A stretch of 42,443 nt of DNA from Gammaproteobacteria bacterium (GTDB taxonomy: Bacteria > Pseudomonadota > Gammaproteobacteria > Pseudomonadales > Azotimanducaceae). The stretch covers positions 1 through 42,443 of the forward strand of contig JAPPAV010000116.1 in NCBI GenBank assembly GCA_026705345.1, read 5' to 3'. The first letter of the stretch is position 1. Each line of letters begins with the position of its first letter. Shown one piece after another: positions 31,183 to 42,443 of this stretch. The notes under the pieces are model-generated. The model did not search any database, was not told the origin of the DNA, and saw only the letters and a list, made by a program, of their open reading frames with translations. A program made the position numbers and the translations under genes.

Positions 31183-32873
31183 TCGCCCCCGAACGCCTCG
31201 CGAACGACCGGTTCCGGAACGGGATTCTGGCAGATATCACGGACCGCATCGCGTTGCTGGTGATCGACGAGGCCCACTGCATCTCGGACTGGGGGCACGA
31301 CTTTCGTCCCCACTACCGGCTGATCGAACGGACCATTCGGCTGTTGCCGCCGAATCTCCGTTTGCTGGCGACGACAGCCACCGCGAACGACCGCGTGACG
31401 GAGGACCTGGCGGAGATCCTCGGGCCGAACCTCGCGATCTCGCGGGGCGACCTGCATCGCCCGTCGCTGGCATTGCAGACGATACGTTTGCCGAGTCAGG
31501 CGGAACGACTTGCCTGGCTCGCCGGTCAACTCCCGAGGCTGTCGGGCAGCGGCATCGTCTACACGCTAACCGTTCGCGATGCCGAGCAGGTGGCCGCCTG
31601 GCTACGTGCGCAGGGGATCAACGCAGAGGCCTATACGGGCGAGACGGGTAGCCGCCGCGAGGAACTCGAACAGGCGTTGCTCGAGAATCGAGTCAAGGCG
31701 CTCGTGGCGACAACCGCGTTGGGCATGGGCTACGACAAGCCCGATCTTGCCTTTGTGATCCACTATCAGACGCCCGGATCGTCTGTCGCCTATTACCAGC
31801 AGGTCGGTCGCGCCGGCCGAGCGCTCGATGCCGCCTACGGCGTATTGCTGAGCGGCTATGAAGAAACCGATATCACCGACTACTTCATCCGCACGGCGTT
31901 TCCTTCTCGCGCGGACGTGCAGGAGGTAGTCGCGGCATTGGAGTCGCAACCCGGCGGAATGTCCGTTCGTCAAATCCAAGCGCATGTCAACATCAGCTTT
32001 GGACGCATCGACAAGGCTCTGCAACTGCTGTCGCTGGAATCTCCGGCACCGGTCGTCAAGGACGGGCCGAAGTGGCAATTGACGGCCGCGACATTGGCGG
32101 ATGCATTTTGGGAGCGCGCCGAGAGACTTACCGCCCTGCGCCGGGTCGAGCAGGCCGAGATGCAGGAATATGTCGGTCTACGGTCCGGGCACATGGGGTT
32201 CCTGATTCGGGCGCTCGATGGCGATCCCGAGGGCTTTTCCCCTCCCGATTTGCCTGATTTGCCGACATCGCCGGCGCCCGACCGGATTCGCGAAGCGGTT
32301 GCATTTCTCCGCCGCTCGCATCGACCCATCGAGCCGCGCAAGGCATGGCCAACGGGGAAGCGGATCGACAAGGACGAACTGGCCCAACCGGGCGTGGCCT
32401 TAAGCGTTTGGGGAGATGCCGGCTGGGGAGAGAACGTGCGCCGCGGCAAGTACCGCGACGGTCGTTTCCCCGATGCGCTTGTCGAGGCATCCGCCGCTGC
32501 GGTCCGGGAATGGCAGCCGGCACCGTCCCCGGTCTGGGTGACCGCCATTCCGTCCCGTCGCCAACCCAGCCTGGTATCGGATTTCGCTCGTCGGCTGGCC
32601 CTCGCGCTCGGTCTGCCCTATGTCGATGCGCTTGCGAAGAAGGAGGACCGTCCCGAACAGAAGAACATGCAGAACAGCGATCAGCAGGCCCGGAACGTGA
32701 TCGGGTCGCTGGCCGTGAACCGAAGCGTTATCCTGCCGACACCGGTGCTGCTCGTGGACGACATGGTGGATTCCGGGTGGACCTTCACCGTCGCTGCCCG
32801 CCTGTTGCGCTTATCGGGAAGCGGCGTGGTCTGGCCGTTCGCTCTGGCCGATACGGCAGGGACGCGCCGGTGA
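31179..32873 (+). CDS. RecQ-like helicase C-terminal part with phosphoribosyltransferase domain
   Basis: A 564-residue continuation of the helicase, whose TTG at 31179 overlaps the TGA of the first part. It contains the DEAH box (LVIDEAHCISDWGHDFR), motif III (ATTATA) and motif VI (YQQVGRAGR). The last 150 residues do not resemble RQC or HRDC domains. They form a type I phosphoribosyltransferase-like domain with the PRPP-binding loop LLVDDMVDSGWTFT. Helicase-phosphoribosyltransferase fusions of this kind occur next to DprA-like genes, as here: the stop overlaps the next start (GTGA). A role in DNA processing or defence is inferred from this pairing. Confidence 0.8.
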   Translation: MIAPERLANDRFRNGILADITDRIALLVIDEAHCISDWGHDFRPHYRLIERTIRLLPPNLRLLATTATANDRVTEDLAEILGPNLAISRGDLHRPSLALQTIRLPSQAERLAWLAGQLPRLSGSGIVYTLTVRDAEQVAAWLRAQGINAEAYTGETGSRREELEQALLENRVKALVATTALGMGYDKPDLAFVIHYQTPGSSVAYYQQVGRAGRALDAAYGVLLSGYEETDITDYFIRTAFPSRADVQEVVAALESQPGGMSVRQIQAHVNISFGRIDKALQLLSLESPAPVVKDGPKWQLTAATLADAFWERAERLTALRRVEQAEMQEYVGLRSGHMGFLIRALDGDPEGFSPPDLPDLPTSPAPDRIREAVAFLRRSHRPIEPRKAWPTGKRIDKDELAQPGVALSVWGDAGWGENVRRGKYRDGRFPDALVEASAAAVREWQPAPSPVWVTAIPSRRQPSLVSDFARRLALALGLPYVDALAKKEDRPEQKNMQNSDQQARNVIGSLAVNRSVILPTPVLLVDDMVDSGWTFTVAARLLRLSGSGVVWPFALADTAGTRR

Positions 32874-33850
32874 ACGCCCCCTCTCGCAACACCCAGGCGA
32901 TTCTGCTGTTGTCGGCGCCGCTTATTTCCGATGGCATGCGACGGGAAGCACCCATTCTCTCACCGGTCGAGTACCGGCGCTTGGCGGCACGACTCCGGGA
33001 CCTCGACGCCGCGCCTGCGGACCTGCTTGCATCGGGGGCGGACGGACTCATCGAAGCATGCGGTGACACGATGGATTCAACCCGACTAAGAACTCTCCTA
33101 GGCAGGGGGTTTCTGCTGGCGCAAGCCATTGACCGTTGGGCAGCGCGCGCGATCTGGGTGATCAGCCGGGCCGACGACGACTACCCGAGGCGGGTGAAAC
33201 GGCGGCTCAAGCACGACTCGCCGGCGGTTCTGTACGGTTGCGGCGACCGTTCGCTACTCGGAACCCGAGGTCTGGCGATCGTCGGCTCGCGGGATGTCGA
33301 CGAACTGTTGCTCGAGTACTCCCGCTGCGTGGCAGCGCAGGTGGCGAACGCGGGGGGCATCGTGGTTTCGGGTGGGGCGCGGGGGGTCGACCGGGCCGCG
33401 ATGAACGGAGCCTTGGAGTCCGGTGGCGTGGTCGCAGGCGTTCTTGCCGGCGACCTGGGAAAGGCCGTCGTACACCGGCAACACCGCGACTTGCTCAAGG
33501 ATGGGCGGCTGGTTCTGGTGTCGCCCTACGATCCGAGCGCGAGGTTCAACGTCGGCCACGCGATGCAGCGCAACAAGACGATCTACGCGTTGGCGGACGC
33601 GGCGTTGGTCGTCGACGCCACCGTCGACAGCGGGGGAACCTGGGCGGGCGCCGTCGAGCAGTTGCGCAGATACCCAACGCCGGTGTACGTACGATCCACC
33701 GGGGCGCCGTCCGCGGGGCTCGACGCCTTGCGGGAGAGAGGAGCCATGCCATGGCCGAATCCGGATGGCGACGAACTGTCAATGACAATCGCGGGCAGCG
33801 CAACGGCGAGGCTAGACGGCCCAACCCAACCGGGCTTGTTCGATGGCTAG
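32870..33850 (+). CDS. DprA-like (SLOG/Rossmann) protein
   Basis: A 326-residue protein from GTG 32870. The second half matches the DprA Rossmann-like domain: YPRRVKRRLKHDSPAVLYGCG, GLAIVGSRDV, GIVVSGGARGVDRAAMNGAL and AMQRNKTIYALADAALVV. It lacks the standard C-terminal DprA winged helix and ends in a short tail QPGLFDG. DprA proper loads RecA on incoming DNA in natural transformation. The SLOG fold is also used to bind or cleave nucleotides in conflict systems. Four-base overlap with the helicase-phosphoribosyltransferase gene indicates a functional pair, not a stand-alone competence gene. Confidence 0.85.
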   Translation: MNAPSRNTQAILLLSAPLISDGMRREAPILSPVEYRRLAARLRDLDAAPADLLASGADGLIEACGDTMDSTRLRTLLGRGFLLAQAIDRWAARAIWVISRADDDYPRRVKRRLKHDSPAVLYGCGDRSLLGTRGLAIVGSRDVDELLLEYSRCVAAQVANAGGIVVSGGARGVDRAAMNGALESGGVVAGVLAGDLGKAVVHRQHRDLLKDGRLVLVSPYDPSARFNVGHAMQRNKTIYALADAALVVDATVDSGGTWAGAVEQLRRYPTPVYVRSTGAPSAGLDALRERGAMPWPNPDGDELSMTIAGSATARLDGPTQPGLFDG

Positions 33851-33935
33851 CCGACGGCGGTGAGCAATGGGCGGATTCGTTTGCGCACCGGCGATGGTTG
33901 TCCGCTACACTCGGTGACAAATCGCGGTGGGGCGG

Positions 33936-34634
33936 GTGAGCATCGTGGACACGGCTGAAGGCGGCAACGACACGGCATTGCGATTCGCGGAGGAGATCAT
34001 GCTGCTGCTCCTCCACGACCACGAGGGCAAGTTCGCCCGTGTTCCCGGTTGGTCCCTCGACTACGCCCTTGCGGGCGGCGTGCTGATGGATCTGGCGCTC
34101 TTGAACCGCATCGACACGGATCTCACCCACCTTCTCCTCATAGACGAAACGCCGACAGGTGATCCGCTGCTCGACACAACGCTTGCCGATATCACCAAGT
34201 CGGAGGATCGGCGCGATGCCCGGTTCTGGGTGGAGCGCACGGCGGGCTACGCGGAGGAAATCCGCGAGAGGGCGCTTGGTCGGTTGATCGAGCGCGGGAT
34301 CCTGGAGCGCCGCGACGACCGTTTCCTCTGGGTGTTCCGGTCGCGGCGCTATCCCATTGTCGATGGCCGGGCCGAGCGCGAGGTGAAGTTGAGGATCATG
34401 GGCGTCCTCTTTAGCGACGACATTCCCGAGCCCCGGGACGTGGTGATCATCTGCTTGGCCGACGCGTGCGGCATCCTGAAAGAACTGTTGTCCCGGCGCG
34501 AACACGAGCAAGCCGCGGCGCGGATCGACCAAGTTCGCAAGCTCGACCTGATCGGCCAGGCGATGTCGCAGGCCATCAGCGACATCGAGTTGTCCGTCGC
34601 CGTTCTTCAGCAACAGGCCGCGCTTCAGGTCTGA
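33936..34634 (+). CDS. GPP34 (GOLPH3-like) family protein
   Basis: A 232-residue protein with ALRFAEEIMLLLLHDHEGKF near the start, YALAGGVLMDLALLNRIDTDL and ETPTGDPLLD, which are the conserved blocks of the GPP34 family. Eukaryotic GOLPH3 binds phosphatidylinositol-4-phosphate on Golgi membranes. Bacterial members are widespread but not well characterised. The start is GTG 33936 with GGGGCGG before it; GTG 33927 and 33945 are alternatives. It lies 85 bases after the DprA-like gene on the same strand, and could be the third gene of that cassette or independent. Confidence 0.85.
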   Translation: MSIVDTAEGGNDTALRFAEEIMLLLLHDHEGKFARVPGWSLDYALAGGVLMDLALLNRIDTDLTHLLLIDETPTGDPLLDTTLADITKSEDRRDARFWVERTAGYAEEIRERALGRLIERGILERRDDRFLWVFRSRRYPIVDGRAEREVKLRIMGVLFSDDIPEPRDVVIICLADACGILKELLSRREHEQAAARIDQVRKLDLIGQAMSQAISDIELSVAVLQQQAALQV

Positions 34635-34724
34635 CCTGCGCCGCCGAGGGCATCGTGAAGGGCCGCGATCCTCGGTGGCGCGTGGCCGCGCCGCGCCGAT
34701 CTTCGCTGAAGCCGCCCCTGCCGC

Positions 34725-35687
34725 CTAGGCGTCAGAATCCCGAATCAGAACCTCGTCAATGAAAAACGCGGCCATCTCATGCATTGCATATTGCTGCAGC
34801 GGATGAAAGTACCAAGCCGGATCGAGGTTGCGCCGGTACTCCAGGCGCAGGCGGATTTCCGTTCTGTTGGACGCGATCCGCGTCAACGTTAGCTCGGAGC
34901 CAAGTTGTGTCAGGTAGGTCGCGAAGAACGACGTGTCGTGCACAACGCGGGTGCGGAGCCGATCCGGCTCGAAGTCCACGATCTCAAGGTGCACCTCGCC
35001 TTCGCGGGTGTTTGTCACGAACCAGCGGTGGTAGCGAGTGTGCATGCGGTGGATGGCTCCCTCTTCGAGCGAATCGGCATCCACGCGGTACGGCATGGGA
35101 AAGATCGCTAGCAGCCAGCTGCGATCCGTGTCCAGTTCGATCGGTCGCAACAAATTCCTCATAATTCGGTCCGGAGACAGCTCGATGATCCTCGAGGCTT
35201 CCGCCTGCGCGATCCGTTCTGCGCTGAGAGTCTCAGTCGTGCCTTCGAACGAGGAGCTGAGCACCAATACCGGCAGCAGCATTCCTAGCGTTCTGTCCCT
35301 GCCTTGATTGCGGTTCAACCACCACGTCCCGAGGAACGCGATGGATACCACCAGAAAGTAGATGGGGAGAAATAGCAGAACGCAGACGAACCCCTCGAAC
35401 AGAACAATGGAACTCGCAAGGAGCACGATCAGGGAGGTCAATGTGAAGTCACGATATGCGTGCCACCAACGATCACGGGACCTGGGCGGGCGCACGATGA
35501 CGATTGCCAATGCCCCCAGGTACGGCAGGCCGACGTACAGCAGTGCGGACGAATCGAGGTTGTGGCGTACAAGGAGATGAACACCAGCCGAACCAATGCC
35601 GATGAGGAGCAGGACTCCCAGCCAATTCACCCGGCGCTCGCCGTAGCGACTGCGGAGGTGATCCAGCCAGGTGTGGATTCGGTTCAT
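34725..35687 (-). CDS. Membrane protein with C-terminal START-like (SRPBCC) domain
   Basis: A 320-residue protein. About four hydrophobic helices lie in the first 150 residues (WLGVLLLIGIGSAGVHLL, ALLYVGLPYLGALAIVIV, TSLIVLLASSIVLFEGF, VCVLLFLPIYFLVVSIAFL). Residues about 165-315 look like a soluble START-type lipid-binding domain, with LAIFPMPYRVD, HRWFVTNTREGEVHLEIVDF and a long final helix. The start is one base after the desaturase stop, so the two form an operon. The pairing suggests it handles a lipid or lipid-like product of the desaturase; this is inference, and no close family is recognised. Confidence 0.7.
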   Translation of the reverse strand: MNRIHTWLDHLRSRYGERRVNWLGVLLLIGIGSAGVHLLVRHNLDSSALLYVGLPYLGALAIVIVRPPRSRDRWWHAYRDFTLTSLIVLLASSIVLFEGFVCVLLFLPIYFLVVSIAFLGTWWLNRNQGRDRTLGMLLPVLVLSSSFEGTTETLSAERIAQAEASRIIELSPDRIMRNLLRPIELDTDRSWLLAIFPMPYRVDADSLEEGAIHRMHTRYHRWFVTNTREGEVHLEIVDFEPDRLRTRVVHDTSFFATYLTQLGSELTLTRIASNRTEIRLRLEYRRNLDPAWYFHPLQQYAMHEMAAFFIDEVLIRDSDA

Positions 35688-35688
35688 G

Positions 35689-36717
35689 TCACGCCACCGC
35701 TCGGGCTCCGTTTGCCGATTGCGCCGCGAGGGTGCGTTGCGCTTGGTGGGTGATTGCCGTGATTCCAGTTCGCGCGGGAAGATCCTCGGCCACGCGCACG
35801 TTCCAAACGAGTCCTACCTTCTGGAGCAATTCGACGAAACGGTACCCTGGGTCGGGCTGACCCGCGTATAAGCCGTGTCGAGCTGAAGCCGGGAAAGCGT
35901 GATGGTTGTTGTGCCAGCACTCACCCATCGACGGTATGGCCGCCCAAGTCACGTTGTAGGCCTGGATAACGCCGTCGTCCACCAGCCAATCCTGGGTCCC
36001 GCGGGTGTGGCACAGGTAGCCGACATACCAGTGCGAGTGCACGCCCACCGCAATCCGGACAACGACGCCCCACACCACCCAGGGCAGACCGCCAAGGAGA
36101 AACAGGACAGCCGCCAACGGAATCTGCTGCGCCATCCAGGTTCGTTGGAGGAACCGGTAGAAGCGGTCATTCGCGAGACCTCCATCAGGATCGAAGTCTG
36201 GCGGGTCGGCCAGGACCAGGCGGCAATGCAGGTTCCACCAGCCGTCGTGAAGGAGGCCATGCCCGTGCCGCAGATACGCGTGACAGTTCGGCTGTCGCTG
36301 CGCCCAGTCGCGAAAGTCGTGCGTGCGCATCATCCAGAACGGTCCCTGCATACCGAATAGAACGCCAAGCCAAACAAGCGTTCGTTCTAGCCACCTCGGA
36401 CATTCGAAGGTCCGGTGTATCAGGAGTCGGTGGAACCCGACCGAGTGACCAGCGCACATGATGATCGCAAGCACGACAAGGAACACGGCAAACGCTCCCC
36501 AGGTAAACGTCATCGGGCCCAACACCAGCGCACTCACCAGTATTCCCCCGTTCCACAGGGACCGGCAGGGGTCCCACCTTACGTGGCCGTCTACGGCATT
36601 CGAGTCGGTTGACAGAGTAAGCGAATTGACCTTGTAAACGTCATGGGATTTCGAGTCCGGCCCATCCATACCAGATCCTTCAACAGCCTTCCGTTGGTCG
36701 CACAGGTGTGGAGCCAT
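35689..36717 (-). CDS. Acyl-CoA/fatty-acid desaturase (membrane di-iron)
   Basis: A 342-residue membrane enzyme from ATG 36717, preceded by GAGGAGAT; an upstream in-frame start at 36762 lacks a good site. The first His box is HRLLIH in GHSVGFHRLLIHRTF, and the third is HNNHH in ECWHNNHHAFP. The second box is not the usual HRxHH but HDFRDWAQRQPNCH, a variant I have seen in proteobacterial members. Four hydrophobic segments anchor the catalytic di-iron site. The enzyme introduces a double bond into a fatty acyl chain, usually at delta-9, adjusting membrane fluidity. It is the first gene of a two-gene operon with the START-domain membrane protein. Confidence 0.88.
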   Translation of the reverse strand: MAPHLCDQRKAVEGSGMDGPDSKSHDVYKVNSLTLSTDSNAVDGHVRWDPCRSLWNGGILVSALVLGPMTFTWGAFAVFLVVLAIIMCAGHSVGFHRLLIHRTFECPRWLERTLVWLGVLFGMQGPFWMMRTHDFRDWAQRQPNCHAYLRHGHGLLHDGWWNLHCRLVLADPPDFDPDGGLANDRFYRFLQRTWMAQQIPLAAVLFLLGGLPWVVWGVVVRIAVGVHSHWYVGYLCHTRGTQDWLVDDGVIQAYNVTWAAIPSMGECWHNNHHAFPASARHGLYAGQPDPGYRFVELLQKVGLVWNVRVAEDLPARTGITAITHQAQRTLAAQSANGARAVA

Positions 36718-36977
36718 GGTCGATCTCCTCACAGCGCAGCCCGAGGAGGATCCAAGCCGCAACGCCCTTGGCGCATTTTGGTCGGGTCACCGGGCACCCT
36801 ACCAGCCTCACCGGCAGCAGGCCACTAGGCGCGCCACCAACCTCGACCGGCGCCTGCGACGGGTCTCATTGAAGTGACGCTCTCGGACAGGCCAAAGAGC
36901 CTAAACGGCGCTATCGGCGCACCACCTGAGGCGGAGGTCGGCGTGAGAGGCCGAACCCAGGCCGAACTAGCACCTCC
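36718..36977. other. Intergenic stretch without recognised gene
   Basis: About 260 bases between the divergent desaturase and carA transcription units. I see no coding signature or strong hairpin. Two copies of AGGCCGAAC occur near 36940-36965. The desaturase promoter must lie in the left part but cannot be fixed by eye. Confidence 0.4.
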
Positions 36978-37011
36978 TTGACTAAATGACTGATGCCGAG
37001 GCCGGACAGTC

Positions 37012-37020
37012 TGCTAGAAT
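37012..37020 (+). promoter_or_regulatory. Extended -10 promoter of carAB
   Basis: TGCTAGAAT matches the extended -10 form TGnTATAAT with one mismatch. No good -35 sits 17 bases upstream (TTGACT at 36978-36983 is too far), which is usual for extended -10 promoters. Transcription would begin about 37027, leaving a leader of some 160 bases before carA. Confidence 0.55.
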
Positions 37021-37033
37021 CACCGCTCAAGTT

Positions 37034-37139
37034 CCCGGACTTGGGCTTTCCAGTTTTCTTCTCTGTTGTCTACCGCGCTGCCGTCTGGCCGCGTCGCTTT
37101 CTCGTCCGGGCTGAAGCCGCGGCAGTGTCGCGGCTTTTT
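37034..37139 (+). promoter_or_regulatory. carA leader with intrinsic terminator and alternative pairing (attenuator candidate)
   Basis: AAGCCGCG (37114-37121) and CGCGGCTT (37129-37136) form an 8-bp stem followed by a run of five T (37135-37139): a good intrinsic terminator 50 bases before carA. CCCGGAC (37034-37040) is the exact reverse complement of GTCCGGG (37104-37110), which lies just before the terminator stem. CAAGT/ACTTG at 37028-37043 forms a competing early hairpin. A frame with several Arg codons crosses the leader and ends overlapping the carA start. Confidence 0.6.
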
Positions 37140-37189
37140 CACGATTTGGGGCGAATCGTTCGCCTGGAGACGGGTCGGATGGGAAGGGC

Positions 37190-38316
37190 ATGACGGCGCT
37201 GTTGATGCTGGAGGATGGCAGCCTGTTTCGTGGCACTGCCATCGGCGCGTCGGGGTCGGCCGTTGGCGAGGTGGTGTTCAACACCGCCATGACCGGCTAC
37301 CAGGAAATCCTGACGGATCCCTCCTATGCGCGGCAGATCGTCACGCTCACCTATCCCCACATCGGCAACACCGGTGTAAACGTCGAGGACACGGAGTCGG
37401 CGCAGGTTTGGGCGGCGGGTCTGGTGATCCGGGACTGCCCGACTGCCCACTCGAATTGGCGGGCGGAGGTGCCGTTACCCCAGTATCTGCGCGACTCGGG
37501 AGTCGTGGCCATAGCGGACCTGGACACACGCCGCCTGACGCGGCTGATCCGGGAGAAGGGCGCAATGGCGGGGTGCATCGCGACCGGGGACGTCGATCCG
37601 GAAGCGGCGTTGGCCCAGGCCCGGGCGTTCCCCGGTTTGGCGGGCATGGACCTGGCGAAGGTCGTTACCCGGTCGGAAGTCGGTGCGTGGAATGGCGGCG
37701 GCTGGACGTTGGAAGGCGGTTACAGCGCGGCGAACGGCCAGCAAGCCCGGCACGTCGTTGCCTACGACTTCGGCGTCAAACGCAACATCTTGCGAATGCT
37801 CGTGGACCGGGGCTGCAAGGTGACGGTCGTCCCGGCGAAAACACCGGCCGAGGAAGCCCTCGCGCTGTCGCCGGACGGCGTTTTTCTGTCCAACGGACCC
37901 GGCGACCCGGAACCCTGCGACTACGCCGTCGACGCGATCCGTGCCGTACTGGGCGAGGGTTTGCCGGTTTTCGGCATCTGTCTCGGACACCAGCTACTCG
38001 CGCTGGCCTGTGGCGGTCAAACGGTGAAGATGCCGTTCGGCCACCATGGCGCCAATCATCCGGTCAAGGATGTCACCACCGGCGCGGTCGTCATCACCAG
38101 CCAAAACCACGGTTTCGCCGTCGACGGCGAGTCCCTTCCGAACAACCTCGAAGTCACCCACCGGTCGTTGTTCGATGGAACGGTGCAGGGTATCCGCTGC
38201 ACGGACATGCCCGCGTTCGGCTTCCAGGGGCACCCGGAAGCGAGCCCCGGGCCGCATGATTGCGGCTATCTGTTCGACCGCTTCGTCGCGATGATGGGTC
38301 AATCGGACGACGCCTG

Positions 38317-38317
<1 letters not shown>
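37190..38317 (+). CDS. carA: Carbamoyl-phosphate synthase small subunit
   Basis: A 375-residue glutaminase subunit. The N-terminal domain starts [19 protein letters not shown] and contains the conserved [16 protein letters not shown]. The C-terminal class I amidotransferase domain has [13 protein letters not shown] with the catalytic Cys, and [11 protein letters not shown] with the His-Glu of the triad. It releases ammonia from glutamine for the large subunit in arginine and pyrimidine synthesis. ATG 37190 overlaps the stop of a leader reading frame. Its own stop and the carB start share one base (TGATG). Confidence 0.98.
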
Positions 38318-41562
<3,245 letters not shown>

Positions 41563-42443
41563 ATGCCCGACAACCCGGTCGGCACGCCGCCTGCCGAAGT
41601 ACGCATCGACCCAGCGCTCGTCCGGTCGCTCGTGGGTACTCAGTTTCCGCAATATGCGTCGCGCCGGATTCGTCCCATGGGCAGCGGCTGGGACAACGTC
41701 ATGATGCACTTGGGTACCGATTTGCTGGTACGTCTACCGCGCCGGGCAATTGCTGCCGTGTTGATCGAAGAGGAGCAGCGCTGGCTGCCGGAACTCTCCT
41801 CGCGATTACCGATCGACGTGCCCGTGCCGATTCACATCGGCCGACCTTCCGGGGACTATCCTTGGCCTTGGAGCATCGTCCGTTGGCTGCAGGGCGACGG
41901 TGCCGACCGGTCGCCGCCGAATGCGGATGAGGGTTGCCGGTTGGCCTCGTTCCTGTCTTGCCTACATCAGGCGGCACCGCCAGGCGTACGGGCCAATCCA
42001 GTCCGCGGGGTTCCATTGGCAACGCGCGCCGATCTCCTTGGCGAACGCATGGATCGGCTTGCCCGGACCACGGCTGCCATCACCCCTGCGGTTCGCGCAG
42101 CTTGGCACGATGCCTTGGCAGCCCCGCCGAGTAACGAGCGGCGATGGCTGCATGGCGACCTGCATCCACTGAACATCCTTGTCTGGCGTGGACGGATCAC
42201 CGGCGTCATCGACTGGGGCGATTTGACCGCCGGCGACGCGGCCACGGATCTTGCGGTCTTCTGGATGCTGTTCGACGAGTCGACGCGGGAACGGTCGCTC
42301 GGTGCCTACGGCCAGGTCGACGATGCCATGCGGGCGCGGGCGTTGGGTTGGGCGATCCTGTTCGGGGTCGTGCTGCTCGATACGGGCTTGGTGGGCGATC
42401 TGGCGCACCATCTTGATCGCCTTCTCGTTCGCCTCCGAGCCGC
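41563..42443 (+). CDS. Aminoglycoside phosphotransferase (APH) family protein, 3' truncated
   Basis: An open frame from ATG 41563, directly after the carB TAA, to the window end (293 codons without stop). It has the APH/choline-kinase fold: RIRPMGSGWDNVMMHLGTDLLVRLPRR at the nucleotide-binding lobe, the catalytic loop WLHGDLHPLNIL and the metal-binding IDWGDLTAGDAATDLA. Family members phosphorylate small molecules such as aminoglycosides, macrolides, homoserine or choline; the real substrate cannot be told. It probably shares the carAB transcript, occupying the position greA has in related genomes. Confidence 0.9.
   Translation, partial: MPDNPVGTPPAEVRIDPALVRSLVGTQFPQYASRRIRPMGSGWDNVMMHLGTDLLVRLPRRAIAAVLIEEEQRWLPELSSRLPIDVPVPIHIGRPSGDYPWPWSIVRWLQGDGADRSPPNADEGCRLASFLSCLHQAAPPGVRANPVRGVPLATRADLLGERMDRLARTTAAITPAVRAAWHDALAAPPSNERRWLHGDLHPLNILVWRGRITGVIDWGDLTAGDAATDLAVFWMLFDESTRERSLGAYGQVDDAMRARALGWAILFGVVLLDTGLVGDLAHHLDRLLVRLRA

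Noticed and set aside
32870-33850. DprA-like gene as a standard competence dprA
   Set aside because: It lacks the usual C-terminal winged helix, and overlaps a helicase-phosphoribosyltransferase gene, unlike chromosomal dprA loci.
36978-36983. TTGACT as -35 box for carA
   Set aside because: It lies 31 bases from TAGAAT, far beyond the 16-18 base spacing; the extended -10 explains the promoter better.

Overview
The window is a GC-rich (by eye above 60% G+C), gene-dense chromosomal segment from a gammaproteobacterium, probably an uncultured lineage. The best evidence is gene order. smpB, ratA, rnfH, bamE, recN, hrcA, grpE, dnaK, dnaJ, dapB, carA and carB appear in the order known from Pseudomonas and, with hrcA included, from Xanthomonas-type genomes. 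Two genes expected from that order are absent: fur, usually between bamE and recN, and greA, usually after carB. An aminoglycoside-phosphotransferase-fold gene follows carB instead.

Region 1 (1-9.7 kb) is metabolic and transport. It holds the 3' end of a TonB-dependent receptor with a His/Asp-rich loop, a pair of REP-like hairpins, an Lrp/AsnC regulator divergent from a saccharopine-dehydrogenase-family gene, an RNHCP zinc-binding protein, a thiolase-fold protein without the usual nucleophilic cysteine, a Tsx/OmpK-type outer-membrane protein, a ZIP metal transporter and aminopeptidase N. Between the RDD gene and pepN, in the pepN leader, are two tandem copies of a structured element.

Region 2 (9.7-20.3 kb) is the smpB to recN housekeeping block. 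It is interrupted by a sodium symporter gene (between smpB and ratA) and, between rnfH and bamE, by about 5.2 kb of accessory genes. These are two tandem paralogues of an envelope alpha-helical repeat protein, and two tandem paralogues of a small protein that joins an ankyrin-associated N-terminal module to two ClpX-type zinc-binding domains without any AAA+ ATPase. The two ClpX-finger genes also share a duplicated upstream leader. I regard this as the best candidate for an undescribed system.

Region 3 (20.4-28.0 kb) is the heat-shock and lysine block: hrcA, grpE-dnaK-dnaJ with a good sigma-32-type promoter before grpE, and dapB overlapping dnaJ. A Fic AMP-transferase gene with an AbiEi-like N-terminus lies between hrcA and grpE on the opposite strand.

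Region 4 (28.0-36.7 kb) is accessory. It carries an AbrB/PIN (VapBC) toxin-antitoxin pair with interleaved operator-like repeats, a secreted twin-CX3C protein, a YbdK-type carboxylate-amine ligase, a RecQ-like helicase with a C-terminal phosphoribosyltransferase domain (frameshifted) overlapping a DprA-like gene, a GPP34 (GOLPH3-like) gene, and a desaturase/membrane-protein operon.

Region 5 (36.7-42.4 kb) is carA-carB behind a leader with an extended -10 promoter, an intrinsic terminator and a possible alternative fold, so carAB may be controlled by attenuation. The window ends inside the phosphotransferase gene. No tRNA, rRNA, CRISPR array or transposase gene was recognised.
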